A stretch of 64,000 bases of DNA, taken from assembly GCF_002776695.1 (NCBI RefSeq), contig NZ_LFJC01000003.1, positions 397,588 to 461,587 on the forward strand, given 5' to 3'. The notes under the pieces are model-generated. The model was not told the DNA's origin. It did no database searches and was given only the letters and a program-made list of their open reading frames with translations. This document shows positions 31,945 through 41,023 of this stretch, in pieces; within the stretch, counting starts at the first letter, position 1; each line of letters begins with the position of its first letter. The position numbers and the translations under genes are program-made. Source of the DNA: Bradyrhizobium nitroreducens. Lineage in GTDB: Bacteria > Pseudomonadota > Alphaproteobacteria > Rhizobiales > Xanthobacteraceae.

Positions 31945-34071
31945 TCAGGGAAGCCTGACCGGTTGACCGGAGCCCTCAGGATAGAGCGATTGCATCGTCT
32001 CTTGCGACGCTCCCCGGTTGTCGGGCGCCAGCGACTGGTCCGGCGCGCCGCGGCTGAGAGACTCAAAATACCGCATGCGCCGCTCTATCTCCGCCCCCCA
32101 GCCCGCCTCGAAAGATTGGGCCGTCTGCTCTCCGCGCATCCCGGGATATGGATTTCCCTGCATGAATTTGCTGTTGGCGCCCTGGGTATAAAAGCCGGCA
32201 CCTTGCTGATGCGCGATGTAAAGCTCTGTTGGGGTCGGCGCACGCCCGAATTTCTTCTCCAACCTCTGCCTGTTCTTGTCGAACATGCGCGCCGCGGCCA
32301 TCGCGCTATCCCGCGCGTCCCGTCTGTCGCCGCCCTGCCCGAAGTCCTTCCATGCAGGCTTACCAAATTGATAGAGCCCGGAGTAACCGAGTCGGTTGAC
32401 GACCTTCGGATCCATACTTGACTCGATGGACGCGACAGCCTGCATGAAGCTCACGTCAAAGCCGTATCTGTTTGCCGCCTCCCGGATCGCCGCGTTGGTC
32501 TCGGCCGAGCCGGTTGCAAGCTTGCCGAGGCGGCCACCTCGCGACGATCTTGCGGCCGGGCCCTGCACGGCAGAACGTGTCCCCCAGACACCCCGCAGAA
32601 GGTTCATGAACCGATCGGTCAGGCTTGGAGCCACGCTTCGGCCGCGGGATGATTTTGATTTGGCGGATCCGGCCTTGGCGGGGGCTCTCGGCCGCTCCGG
32701 AGCCACGTCGTCCGGACCTGCCCGTCTCGCGTCACCGCGATCGCTGCGTAACGTCATTCCGGAATTCCTGTCCGATCGGGAGAACCGATCACCCGTCTCC
32801 CACGTTTCGATCCGCGACCGGCCGGTATCGCTGCCGGAGTCCCGCGCCGCCGCCTCGTCCGGCAATGCGGCTGCGCCGCCATCGGAAGCATGATCAACGG
32901 ATTCGGATTTCGGCATGATATCCTGCACCCTGGCGAACGACGTGGAGCCCGGCTCTCTCTCCGGGCCTCCGCCAGATCGATCGGATTCGCTGCTGTCGGA
33001 GCCACGAAACTCCCAGCCGCCAATGGCGTGATACTTCCCCCGCCCATCGTTCTCGACATGGCGCTCCCAGACGCCTTCACTGGTCTTCCGGACCTCGTAG
33101 CCTCCCATCAATTCGACGCGCGCGATCGGGCCACTGCCGGTATCGTTGATCTCAACCGCATTGCGGACCGCTCTGCCGTCTACCGGATCGCTGTCGCTCG
33201 GGCGACCGGACGCCCCGTCCCTGCCGCGGTTCTCGTCACCATCATTGTCCGATGGGGACGTCTGCGGATCGCCACCTGGGCTCGGCCCGGCCGAATTATT
33301 GCCGCCGCCGTTTGAGTTACCATTGGAGTTGCTGTTATCGTCACCTTCATTGCCTTCGTCGTCGCCATCTCCTCCCTCGTCGCCTCCCTCCTCCTCCTCA
33401 GCTAGCGCCAACGCGCGCGACGAGAGCCCGCCGAGCGTCGGTCGGTTCATCCCGTCGAGTTGCAACGGTGCATGTTGCGAGGAGCCGGCCGGCATCGGTT
33501 TGACGACAGCCACCGCGGGGCCCCAGCTGGAAACAGAAGCTGCGTCCGGAGGTGGTCGTTCGGCCCGCAATCTCAGCCGATACTGCAGGAGGCCGACAGG
33601 CGCCTGCCAATCGAGGAGAAGATCGCGGATTTTCCCGCGACCGACGAGCCGAACGAGAAAGTTGGCTGCATCGGACCGGCCAACCTCGATCGCGACCGTG
33701 TCCGGGTGACGTAGCGTGGCGAGTTCCGCCGTGAGATCCCAGCCGACGCTGACGATCCCGTCCCGGAGAGACGCATAGACCGCGGGAACAGCCTGCGGTT
33801 CGGGGGGCGCGGTCCAGTCCACCGTCGCGGTGGACTCGCCAGAGCCCCCGTCGACATTCCTCGCCTCGAGCGTAACGCTGTATTGCTCGTTCGCCGCCAG
33901 GCCATCGATCTTTGCCGGCGCCACCGCGATGGAGATTTCACGCACAAGGCCGGCCGCATCGCGCGCGCGCACGATGTAGCCGACATCCGCGACTGCCGGC
34001 CAATCGGCGGTGAGACTGTCCGCCGTTCGTGCCGTGATCGCTGGAGCTGCCGGCTTGACGGGAGGCGCCAT
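31945..34071 (-). CDS. FN3-repeat protein with C-terminal lytic transglycosylase domain
   Basis: 708 residues, no signal peptide or membrane helix. Two fibronectin type III-like domains (about 5-88 and 92-190), a very acidic Asp/Asn/Gly linker (about 224-300), a charged disordered middle, and an SLT-type transglycosylase domain (about 522-640) with QAVASIESSMDP (catalytic Glu 550), NRLGYSGLYQFG and TELYIAHQQGAGFY. A peptidoglycan-cutting domain with FN3 modules and no export signal suggests a phage-tail-like, injected or specially secreted protein. Last gene of a three-gene minus-strand block (six bases after the previous stop). Function not known. Confidence 0.8.
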   Translation of the reverse strand: MAPPVKPAAPAITARTADSLTADWPAVADVGYIVRARDAAGLVREISIAVAPAKIDGLAANEQYSVTLEARNVDGGSGESTATVDWTAPPEPQAVPAVYASLRDGIVSVGWDLTAELATLRHPDTVAIEVGRSDAANFLVRLVGRGKIRDLLLDWQAPVGLLQYRLRLRAERPPPDAASVSSWGPAVAVVKPMPAGSSQHAPLQLDGMNRPTLGGLSSRALALAEEEEGGDEGGDGDDEGNEGDDNSNSNGNSNGGGNNSAGPSPGGDPQTSPSDNDGDENRGRDGASGRPSDSDPVDGRAVRNAVEINDTGSGPIARVELMGGYEVRKTSEGVWERHVENDGRGKYHAIGGWEFRGSDSSESDRSGGGPEREPGSTSFARVQDIMPKSESVDHASDGGAAALPDEAAARDSGSDTGRSRIETWETGDRFSRSDRNSGMTLRSDRGDARRAGPDDVAPERPRAPAKAGSAKSKSSRGRSVAPSLTDRFMNLLRGVWGTRSAVQGPAARSSRGGRLGKLATGSAETNAAIREAANRYGFDVSFMQAVASIESSMDPKVVNRLGYSGLYQFGKPAWKDFGQGGDRRDARDSAMAAARMFDKNRQRLEKKFGRAPTPTELYIAHQQGAGFYTQGANSKFMQGNPYPGMRGEQTAQSFEAGWGAEIERRMRYFESLSRGAPDQSLAPDNRGASQETMQSLYPEGSGQPVRLP

Positions 34072-34077
34072 GGCGGA

Positions 34078-35379
34078 TCAGCCGATGCTGACCGTTGTAT
34101 ACCTTGGGTCCGGATCGAAGTCGTAGCCCGCCGGTATCTTCACGGCACCTGAGTTGGCGACCTCGAAAATGACGTTCCATCTGCCGGCAAGACCGTCGAC
34201 ACCCCGGACCTGAACGACACTGCCGTTCAATGTCAGCGACGGGGATGCGTTGTCGCCGTAGACCTGCTTGGTGACGACCTTGATAGGCTGACCAATCACA
34301 GGCGCGGCGGCGCACACCACCTGCCCGGACAGCAGCAATGTCGAATCGTTCTCGACGCGCGCGACCGGCTCACCGAGCTTCGCGCGGTCCCCACGCTGCT
34401 TGAAGGTTGCGGTCACGCTTCCGTCGAACGAGCTGAACAGGAACGTTCCGATATAAGCCAGTTGCAGTTTGCGGATCTCCAGATCGATGCCGTCGAGCTC
34501 GTTCTTCCAGATCTGCTTCAGATACGGAATGCGCTTGGAATAAACGCTTGCCGCCAGCAATTCGTCCGACAGATCCACAACCATGCGCTCGTGGCGCATG
34601 TGGTTTTCCAGGCGGGGGTGCGTGATGCCGTCGCTCTGCACGATCGAAGTGATCTGCTGGGCAACGAGCGCAGGTTCGGGATCGGTGTAAGGCTCCCAGC
34701 TGCCTGCCGCGGTCTTCTTCCCGGCCACATAGACCTGGTGCTGCAGCTCGTGCGTCCATGGAACGCCACCGTTGAAGCCCAGACCTTCGTGTTGCATGTC
34801 GGAGCCCTTTTCCACCGTTCCGACCCCCGACAGCTTGACGGTGTTAATGGTGGTCGGGCGGATGGCGGGATCATGCTTGGGATTGTCGATCAGCTTCAGC
34901 GGATCGTTCAGCGCCTCCTCGTCCGAATAGGCTTTCTCTATCTGATTGTGATGGTCGTCGACGAGGCCCCGCAGCAAGGTGAGGCTGGCAAGCTTGCTTT
35001 GAGAGGCTTTGTCGATCTCCGTGAATAGGTCGTCGGCGTAGCGATAGAGCGTGAGCCATTCGTTTTGCCGAGCCAGGATCGCCTGGTCGAGCTCGGCCGC
35101 CGCCACTTCGTTTTCGAGCACGAACGCGGCCTTCGGCAACAATTCGGCGCGGAGGCGGCGTGAGTCGAATACGAGCCGCCCGGTCGGCTTGCTGTCCGGT
35201 CCGACCTCCGGCTCGCCGAGGCGACTGTAAAGCGAAGCTCGCGGGGAGTAGGCGGCAACGCGTGTCCCCAATCCGACAACGTGCTCGATATCGTCGATCA
35301 TTCCGGTGTCGCCGAAGGCCAGATCGGCAGACAGTCTTGCAGCAGATTTCAGCGTAACAACGCGCGCACTCAGTGCCAT
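34078..35379 (-). CDS. Uncharacterised 433-residue protein with lipoyl-like hairpin
   Basis: Not recognised. No signal peptide or membrane span. N-terminal part is helical (VLENEVAAAELDQAILARQN, LYRYADDLFTEIDKASQ); a middle part has THELQHQVYVAG and a His-rich LENHMRHERMVVDLSDELL. A C-terminal beta section reads SSFDGSVTATFKQRGDRAKLGEPVARVEN, like the biotinyl/lipoyl-type hairpin of HlyD-type adaptors, then a DNASPSLTLNGSVVQVRG beta region. ATG at 35379 follows GGGGG; a longer frame opens at 35409. Middle gene of the block with the FN3/transglycosylase gene. Confidence 0.7.
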   Translation of the reverse strand: MALSARVVTLKSAARLSADLAFGDTGMIDDIEHVVGLGTRVAAYSPRASLYSRLGEPEVGPDSKPTGRLVFDSRRLRAELLPKAAFVLENEVAAAELDQAILARQNEWLTLYRYADDLFTEIDKASQSKLASLTLLRGLVDDHHNQIEKAYSDEEALNDPLKLIDNPKHDPAIRPTTINTVKLSGVGTVEKGSDMQHEGLGFNGGVPWTHELQHQVYVAGKKTAAGSWEPYTDPEPALVAQQITSIVQSDGITHPRLENHMRHERMVVDLSDELLAASVYSKRIPYLKQIWKNELDGIDLEIRKLQLAYIGTFLFSSFDGSVTATFKQRGDRAKLGEPVARVENDSTLLLSGQVVCAAAPVIGQPIKVVTKQVYGDNASPSLTLNGSVVQVRGVDGLAGRWNVIFEVANSGAVKIPAGYDFDPDPRYTTVSIG

Positions 35380-35449
35380 AACGCCCCCCGGCAAGCGGTC
35401 GATTGACAAAGTATGAGATCAATATCGAAAGAACGCTGCGGTGCGCGGC

Positions 35450-35764
35450 CTACGCCGTGCTCTGGATCAACAGCGTGCAGGTCACGAAAGTTGGCCGTCC
35501 GTCATCCTGAACGGCGGAGACGGCGGTCAGCTCGTTGAGCTTCACCGTGTAGGTTTCGCCGCGACCGATCTTGCCGATGTCCTTGATTTCCTTGCTGCCG
35601 TCATTCTTCGGCCGCTCGGATGTCAGCGTCACGGTCTCACCGAATTCCTCGTTGCGCACTGTCAGGTATCCGACGGGCGCAAACAGCTCGGGAATTGCCT
35701 GACCGCCCCACAGATTGGTCTTGCCGCGAACCCTGACGCGATATTGATCGACGACGTCGCCCAC
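35450..35764 (-). CDS. Small beta-rich protein of the FN3/transglycosylase locus
   Basis: 104 residues from a GTG start at 35764, chosen because a purine-rich AGGGGGCGAGC site lies just upstream and because residues before it are non-conserved-looking; the frame runs back to 35941. Strand-rich sequence (YRVRVRGKTNLWGGQAIPEL, GETVTLTSERPKND, VTCTLLIQSTA) without known domain. First gene of the three-gene block; about 70 bases precede the next. Confidence 0.55.
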   Translation of the reverse strand: MGDVVDQYRVRVRGKTNLWGGQAIPELFAPVGYLTVRNEEFGETVTLTSERPKNDGSKEIKDIGKIGRGETYTVKLNELTAVSAVQDDGRPTFVTCTLLIQSTA

Positions 35765-35958
35765 GCTCGCCCCCTGAAACAAAATCAAATAATGCGCTAG
35801 AGAGACATAAAGTCGCAGCAGCTTCAAGCACTGTCTCGCTGTGCCCTGCAACATGATCGTCAGGGGCATCGCTGCCCGCGGCGTCCGTATTGCTCTGCAA
35901 CATAAGATTGTGCTGTGCGTTGACCGCACTCTCTCCCGCAAGTGGGAGAAGCGAAGAG

Positions 35959-37056
35959 CTACGTCCCCGGCCAGTCTTCGGCGGTGAGCGTCGCCGCATC
36001 GGCGCCGACGATCTCGGACAGCGAGTCGCGCCCGGTGCGAAGCAGCGTCGAGGTGAGGTCGCGCTTGATCTCGTCGACGAGGCCGAGGCCCTTGTAGACC
36101 AGCGACGAATAGAGCTGGATCAGGCTCGCGCCCGCGCGGATCTTGGTCAGCGCGGCGCCGCCGGAGTCCACGCCGCCGACGCCGATCAGCGGGAATGCGC
36201 CCTCGACGCGCACATAGGTCTCCGCGACCATCCGCGTCGACAGGCGGAATAGCGGCCGGCCGGACAGGCCGCCTTGCTCCTTGGCGCGCATCTCCTCCCG
36301 CAGCGTGCTCGGCCGCGAAATCGTCGTGTTCGACACGATCATGCCGTCGACCCTGCGCGAGCGCGCGACCTGCACGACATCATCGAGCTGGGCGAGGCTC
36401 AGATCCGGCGCGATCTTGAGCAGCACCGGCGTGTCGCCGGCCTTCTGGCGCACGCGCTCGCGCGCGTCGATCACGCGCGCGAGAAGATCGTCGAGCAGCG
36501 CGCCTTCCTGCAAGTTGCGCAGGCCCGGCGTGTTCGGCGAGGAGACGTTGACGGTGAAATAGCTCGCGACCGGCGCGAAGGTCTCGATCAGCTTGACGTA
36601 GTCGGCGACGCGATCCAGCGAATCCTTGTTGGCGCCGACATTGACGCCGACGATGCCGCCGTGCTGCGCGCGCGCCGCAAGCCGGCGCAGTGCCACGTCC
36701 GCGCCGTCATTGTTGAAGCCCATGCGGTTGATGATGGCTTCGTCGCGCTCCAGGCGAAACAGCCGCGGCCGCGGATTGCCGGCCTGCGGCTTCGGCGTCA
36801 CCGAGCCGATCTCGACGAAGCCGAAGCCGAGCCGCAGCAGCGCGTCCGGCACCTCCGCGCTCTTGTCGAAGCCGGCGGCCATGCCGATCGGGTTGGGAAA
36901 GTTGAGTCCGAAGGCGCGCATCGCGAGCTTGGGATCATCGGTGCGCGGCTTGATCGGCGGCAGGAAGCGCAGGCCCTGGATCGCCAGGCGATGCGCATCT
37001 TCCGGATCGAGCCAGCGCAGCACCGGCAGCGAAAAAGCGTCGAAAGCGCGGATCAC
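35959..37056 (-). CDS. pyrD: Dihydroorotate dehydrogenase (quinone)
   Basis: 365-residue class 2, membrane-associated flavoenzyme of pyrimidine synthesis; oxidises dihydroorotate to orotate with quinone. FMN and active-site motifs: NPIGMAAGFDKSAEVPDALL, GSVTPKPQAGNPRPRLFRL, NRMGFNNDGADVAL, VNVSSPNTPGLRNLQ (catalytic Ser region), GGLSGRPLFRLSTRMV, IGVGGVDSGGAAL. N-terminal helices for quinone access are present. The start overlaps the DUF952 stop by four bases, so both genes are on one transcript. Confidence 0.95.
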   Translation of the reverse strand: MIRAFDAFSLPVLRWLDPEDAHRLAIQGLRFLPPIKPRTDDPKLAMRAFGLNFPNPIGMAAGFDKSAEVPDALLRLGFGFVEIGSVTPKPQAGNPRPRLFRLERDEAIINRMGFNNDGADVALRRLAARAQHGGIVGVNVGANKDSLDRVADYVKLIETFAPVASYFTVNVSSPNTPGLRNLQEGALLDDLLARVIDARERVRQKAGDTPVLLKIAPDLSLAQLDDVVQVARSRRVDGMIVSNTTISRPSTLREEMRAKEQGGLSGRPLFRLSTRMVAETYVRVEGAFPLIGVGGVDSGGAALTKIRAGASLIQLYSSLVYKGLGLVDEIKRDLTSTLLRTGRDSLSEIVGADAATLTAEDWPGT

Positions 37057-37397
37057 GGGGCAAGCTCCGGAACGTCGTGGCCGCCGTCGGAGCGGATATT
37101 GAGGTTCATCACCGCGATGACGGCGCCGAAATCGAGCTCGCCATAGAGATGCGGAAAAAGCTCCTCATTGCGCGAGCGCTCCCAGCGCAGCTCGCTGCCG
37201 AACGCGTCGCCGTCGACCTCGACCAGGAACAGCGCGCGCTGTCCGAAATAGTGCTTGCGCAGGGTCTCGGGAACCTGGGCGGCGGTCGAGAAATGGATGA
37301 AACCGTCGCGCGCGTCGTCCGCGCTGCCGCGGTAGACACCCTGCCGTTCCGCCTCACGCCAGGCCGAGGCCGGACAGATTTTGTAGATCTTGACCAC
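37053..37397 (-). CDS. DUF952 domain protein
   Basis: 114 residues, matching the small DUF952 family: YKICPASAWREAERQGVYRGSADDARDGFIHFSTAAQVPETLRKHY, ALFLVEVDGDAFGSELRWERSR, FPHLYGELDFGAVIAV. The family is often coded next to pyrD in alphaproteobacteria and has an ADP-ribosyl-related fold suggestion but no proven activity. ATGA overlap with pyrD. Confidence 0.87.
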   Translation of the reverse strand: MVKIYKICPASAWREAERQGVYRGSADDARDGFIHFSTAAQVPETLRKHYFGQRALFLVEVDGDAFGSELRWERSRNEELFPHLYGELDFGAVIAVMNLNIRSDGGHDVPELAP

Positions 37398-37589
37398 CGC
37401 TTGCGCAGCCCTGTTTGCTCTTTGAGTCTCTTGGGTTTTTTCGTCTCGTGCGGGTCCCGAGAGACCCCGGCGCGACCGTAAAGGCCGCCCCTGACGAACT
37501 CAAGAGTTAGCCGCGACCTCTTGCGCGAAAAACGGAAAACCGGTTGATTTGAGGACAGTTTTCCTGAGTTGCGACGGGCTGGGCCTTCC

Positions 37590-38243
37590 ATGGTCAGACA
37601 GGCCAAAGCGCAGAGGATACTCACTCACGACCAGATCTGGGTCGCGCTGGATCGGCTGGCGGCGCGCGCCGGTCTGTCGCCGTCCGGCCTTGCCAAGCGC
37701 GCCGGGCTCGATCCCACCACCTTCAACAGGTCCAAGCGCGTCACCTCCGACGGCCGCGAACGCTGGCCCTCGACCGAATCGATCGCGAAGGCGCTGGCCG
37801 CCGCCGACGCCTCGATCGAGAGCTTTGCGAAGCTGATCGACGACGACGCGGGCGAGGCCCGCTCGGTCCCGCTGCTCGGCTTCGGGCTGGCCGGCGCGAG
37901 CGGGGCCTTCGACGAGTCCGGTCTGCCTTCCGGCAAGGGCTGGACCGAAACAGCGCTTCCCGCCACCGGGGACAGCCGCACTTTTGCGCTGGAGATTTCC
38001 GGCGATGCGTTCGCACCTGTCTATCGCGACGGCGACATCGTCCTGGTGTCGCCGGGTGCGCCGATCCGCAAAGGCGATCGCGTGCTGGTGAGGAGCAAGG
38101 CGGGCGAGGTGACGATCGCAACGCTGCGGCGCCGCACCGCCAAGGCACTGGAGCTGCAATCGCTCGATGCGTCGCAGGCCGTGCGCACGATGGCGGCTGG
38201 CGAGGTGGCGTGGATTGCGCGCATCGTGTGGACGAGCCAGTGA
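37590..38243 (+). CDS. HTH regulator with inactive S24 (LexA-like) domain
   Basis: 217 residues: an N-terminal HTH region (LDRLAARAGLSPSGLAKRAGLDPTTFNR) and a C-terminal S24/LexA-like peptidase domain (ALEISGDAFAPVYRDGDIVLVSPGAP). In active LexA or CI-type proteins the GDSM motif carries the nucleophilic Ser; here it is GDAF. The general-base Lys region reads VTIATLRR, without the expected Lys. Self-cleavage is therefore unlikely; sensing by another route is possible. ATG at 37590 (MVRQAK); 37569 is an alternative. Divergent from pyrD/DUF952. Confidence 0.85.
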   Translation: MVRQAKAQRILTHDQIWVALDRLAARAGLSPSGLAKRAGLDPTTFNRSKRVTSDGRERWPSTESIAKALAAADASIESFAKLIDDDAGEARSVPLLGFGLAGASGAFDESGLPSGKGWTETALPATGDSRTFALEISGDAFAPVYRDGDIVLVSPGAPIRKGDRVLVRSKAGEVTIATLRRRTAKALELQSLDASQAVRTMAAGEVAWIARIVWTSQ

Positions 38244-38376
38244 CCGTGACCTTAACCGCCTCCTGACTCGCATTCCTGGGGGCCGCGCTTCGTCCCGATC
38301 GCCATTGCGACTCACCGGCCCTCTCGCATAGGTTGCGGCCGATACTACCGCTCCAGCTTTATCTTAGGGGAATACG

Positions 38377-39129
38377 ATGAATCGCCGTCACGCATTGAAG
38401 GCCCTCGCGGGTCTCGCACTTTGTCCGCTCTGCAAGCCGGCCTTCGCCGCCGAAGGCGCGCATTGGAGTTACGAAGGCGCCGGCGGCCCGGCCAAATGGG
38501 GCGAGCTCGATGCGGCCAACAAGGCCTGCGCGGTCGGCCTGCAGCAATCGCCGATCGACATCGAGGCGACGATCAAGTCGCAACTGCCGGTGCTGAAGCT
38601 GAACTGGGGCAAGAGCGCCGACACCATCGTCAACAACGGGCACACGATCCAGCTCAACTTCGCCGAGGGCAGCACCTTGATGCTCGGCGATGTCAAGTAC
38701 AAGCTGCTGCAGGTGCACTTCCACCGGCCGAGCGAGCACATGATCGGCGGCAAGAACTTTCCGATGGAGGCGCATTTCGTCCACCGCAACGAGGCCGGCG
38801 GGCTCGCCGTGGTCGGCGTGCTGATGGCCGAGGGCCGGGCGAACCCGGCTTTCGGCAAGATCGTCAAGACCATGCCGGCGGCGGAAGGCCCGGCCGTGAA
38901 GGCCGATGCCGGCATCGATCCGCACGCCATGCTGCCCTCGAAGCTCAGCTATTTCCGCTATCCCGGCTCGCTGACGACGCCGCCCTGTTCGGAGGTGGTC
39001 GAATGGCTGCTGCTGACCACCCCGATCCAGGTCTCGGCCACGGACGTCGCGGCGTTCGCAAAGCTCTATCCGATGAACGCGCGCCCGGTGCAGAAGGACA
39101 ACAGGCGTTACGTGCTGAAGTCGATCTGA
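38377..39129 (+). CDS. cah: Alpha-type carbonic anhydrase, periplasmic
   Basis: 250 residues with an N-terminal signal MNRRHALKALAGLALCPLC, possibly Tat type (RR). Alpha class is shown by WSYEGAGGPAKWGEL, QQSPIDIE, the three zinc His in LLQVHFHRPSEH (two) and MEAHFVHRNEAGGLAVVGVLM, and SLTTPPCSEVVEWLLL. Hydrates CO2 in the periplasm. Alpha-class enzymes are known from Bradyrhizobium. Convergent with lysS; a hairpin separates them. Confidence 0.92.
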   Translation: MNRRHALKALAGLALCPLCKPAFAAEGAHWSYEGAGGPAKWGELDAANKACAVGLQQSPIDIEATIKSQLPVLKLNWGKSADTIVNNGHTIQLNFAEGSTLMLGDVKYKLLQVHFHRPSEHMIGGKNFPMEAHFVHRNEAGGLAVVGVLMAEGRANPAFGKIVKTMPAAEGPAVKADAGIDPHAMLPSKLSYFRYPGSLTTPPCSEVVEWLLLTTPIQVSATDVAAFAKLYPMNARPVQKDNRRYVLKSI

Positions 39130-39149
39130 GCTGGTGCTCCAATCAACGT

Positions 39150-39194
39150 GTCGTCCCGGCGCCCGTGCGCAATTGCGCACTAGGCCGGGACGAC
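39150..39194. terminator. Palindrome between carbonic anhydrase and lysS
   Basis: gtcgtcccggc ... gccgggacgac, 11-base perfect arms around tgcgcaattgcgca, itself palindromic. It lies 21 bases after the carbonic anhydrase stop and faces the 3' end of lysS, so a bidirectional terminator is plausible. Confidence 0.55.
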
Positions 39195-39226
39195 AGCGGA
39201 ATGTGGGGCGAAGAGCAACGCGTGCC

Positions 39227-40870
39227 TCAAGCACTCCGCGCCAGCGCGCCGTCGATCATGTTCACGGCATTCTGCACGCCGTACACCGCGACGAAGGAGC
39301 CGAAGCGCGGACCCTTCTCCTGGCCGAGCAGCACCTGATAGAGCATGTTGAACCAGTCCAGCGTCACGCCCGGACGGCCGTCCTTGCCCTTCTTGACCTG
39401 GTCGAGGAACGGCTCGCGGCGACCGATCTCGTAGACGACGTTCTGGATGTCCTCTGGCGTTGCGTCCGGCGCAAGCTGCGACAGCGCATCGCGCAGATCC
39501 TGTAGCGCCGCGCGCTCGGTGTCGGTAGGCACGCGGAACTGCTTCGTCGGCGCGACGAAGTCACGGTAATAGTTGATGGCGTAGCCGACCATGGCATCCA
39601 GCTTCGGATGCGTCTGCGGGCTCACGCCGGGACGGTAGCGTCCGATGAAGCCCCACAGCGTCTCGGCATTCTCCGCGTTCGACGAGGACACCAATGTCAG
39701 CAAGAGCTGGAAAGTGACGGGCATGTCGCCCTTCGGTGGCTTGCCGTTGTGGATGTGCCAGACCGGATTGCCGAGCTGCTGCTTGCCGTCCTGCTTGGGA
39801 AAGCCATCGATGAATTGCTGATAGTCATCGACCTGGCGCGGGATGACGTCGAAAAACAGCCGCTTCGCCGCCTTCGGCTCGCGGTACATGAACAGCGACA
39901 GCGATTCCGGCGAGGCGTAGCGCAGCCATTCGTCGATGGTGAGGCCGTTGCCCTTCGACTTCGAGATCTTCTGGCCCTTCTCGTCGAGGAAGAGCTCGTA
40001 GTTGAAGCCTTCGGGCGGCGTGCCTCCGAGCGCCCTGGCGATCGCGCCGGACAGCTTCACGGAATCGATCAGGTCCTTGCCGGCCATCTCGTAATCGACG
40101 CCGAGCGCGACCCAGCGCATCGCCCAGTCGGCCTTCCACTGGCACTTGACGTTGCCCCCGGTGACCGGCGTCTCGACTTCCTGGTTGGTGTCGGGGTCGA
40201 GATAGGTCACCGTACCGGCCGCGACGTCGCGGCGGATCATCGGCACCTGCAGCACGATGCCCGTGGTCTTGCTGATCGGCAGGAACGGCGAATAGGTGGC
40301 GCGGCGATCGGGGCCGAGCGTCGGCAGGATGATCTCCATCACCTTGTCGTAGGCTTCGAGCATCCTGAGCAGCGTCGCGTCGAAGCGGCCGGACGTGTAA
40401 TAGTCGGTCGAGCTCGCGAACTCGTAGTCGAAGCCGAAATGATCGAGGAAGGCGCGCAGCCGCGCATTGTTGTGGTGGCCGAACGAGGGGTATTCGTTGG
40501 AGAACGGATCTGGCACCTGCGTCAGCGGCTTGCCGATATGCGGCGCCAGCATCTCCTTGTTGGGGACGTTGTCGGGCACCTTGCGGAAGCCGTCCATGTC
40601 GTCGGAGAAGGCGAGCAGGCGCGTCTTGATCTTGTCCTCGGTCAGCACGCGGAAGGCATGGCGCACCATCGAGGTGCGGGCGACCTCGCCGAACGTGCCG
40701 ATATGCGGCAGGCCCGACGGCCCGTAGCCGGTCTCGAACAGCACCTCGTCCTTCGGGCTCTTCTTCAGCCGCGCGACAACGGCCTTCGCCTGCTCGAACG
40801 GCCAGGCGTTGGATTGTTCGGCGAGCGCACGTAAGTCGCTCGGGCTCATGCTGGGATCGATAACGGACAT
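39227..40870 (-). CDS. lysS: Lysyl-tRNA synthetase, class I
   Basis: 547 residues, class I LysRS (Rossmann type) rather than the class II form of most bacteria; class I is usual for many alphaproteobacteria. HIGH-like [17 protein letters not shown] near 50, [14 protein letters not shown], the [13 protein letters not shown]-type motif near 295, and a C-terminal anticodon-binding helical domain ([16 protein letters not shown]). Cytoplasmic, charges tRNA-Lys with lysine. ATG at 40870 (MSVIDPSM); 40921 would add 17 residues. Confidence 0.95.
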   Translation of the reverse strand: MSVIDPSMSPSDLRALAEQSNAWPFEQAKAVVARLKKSPKDEVLFETGYGPSGLPHIGTFGEVARTSMVRHAFRVLTEDKIKTRLLAFSDDMDGFRKVPDNVPNKEMLAPHIGKPLTQVPDPFSNEYPSFGHHNNARLRAFLDHFGFDYEFASSTDYYTSGRFDATLLRMLEAYDKVMEIILPTLGPDRRATYSPFLPISKTTGIVLQVPMIRRDVAAGTVTYLDPDTNQEVETPVTGGNVKCQWKADWAMRWVALGVDYEMAGKDLIDSVKLSGAIARALGGTPPEGFNYELFLDEKGQKISKSKGNGLTIDEWLRYASPESLSLFMYREPKAAKRLFFDVIPRQVDDYQQFIDGFPKQDGKQQLGNPVWHIHNGKPPKGDMPVTFQLLLTLVSSSNAENAETLWGFIGRYRPGVSPQTHPKLDAMVGYAINYYRDFVAPTKQFRVPTDTERAALQDLRDALSQLAPDATPEDIQNVVYEIGRREPFLDQVKKGKDGRPGVTLDWFNMLYQVLLGQEKGPRFGSFVAVYGVQNAVNMIDGALARSA

Positions 40871-40934
40871 CAAGAAGGGCCTCCGGGCCGCGGAAAATAG
40901 CGATTTTTGCGCGGAATGCAAAAATAGTCTTGGT

Positions 40935-41014
40935 CGTCATTCCGGGGCGATGCGCAGCATCGAACCCGGAATCTCGAGATTCCGGATTCGCGCTTCGCGC
41001 GCCCCGGAATGACG
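40935..41014. repeat. 'cattccgggg' palindromic repeat, copy 1
   Basis: cgtcattccggggcg ... cgccccggaatgacg with centre cccggaatctcgagattccgg. The same frame recurs at 51723-51826 and 61246-61323. This repeat type is common in Bradyrhizobium intergenic DNA. Located between the start of lysS and the 3' end of the binding-protein gene. Confidence 0.75.
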
Positions 41015-41023
41015 ATTGATTGG

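Noticed and set aside
31945..35764. A prophage
   Set aside because: Only one SLT/FN3 protein hints at phage; no capsid, terminase, portal or integrase gene is present.
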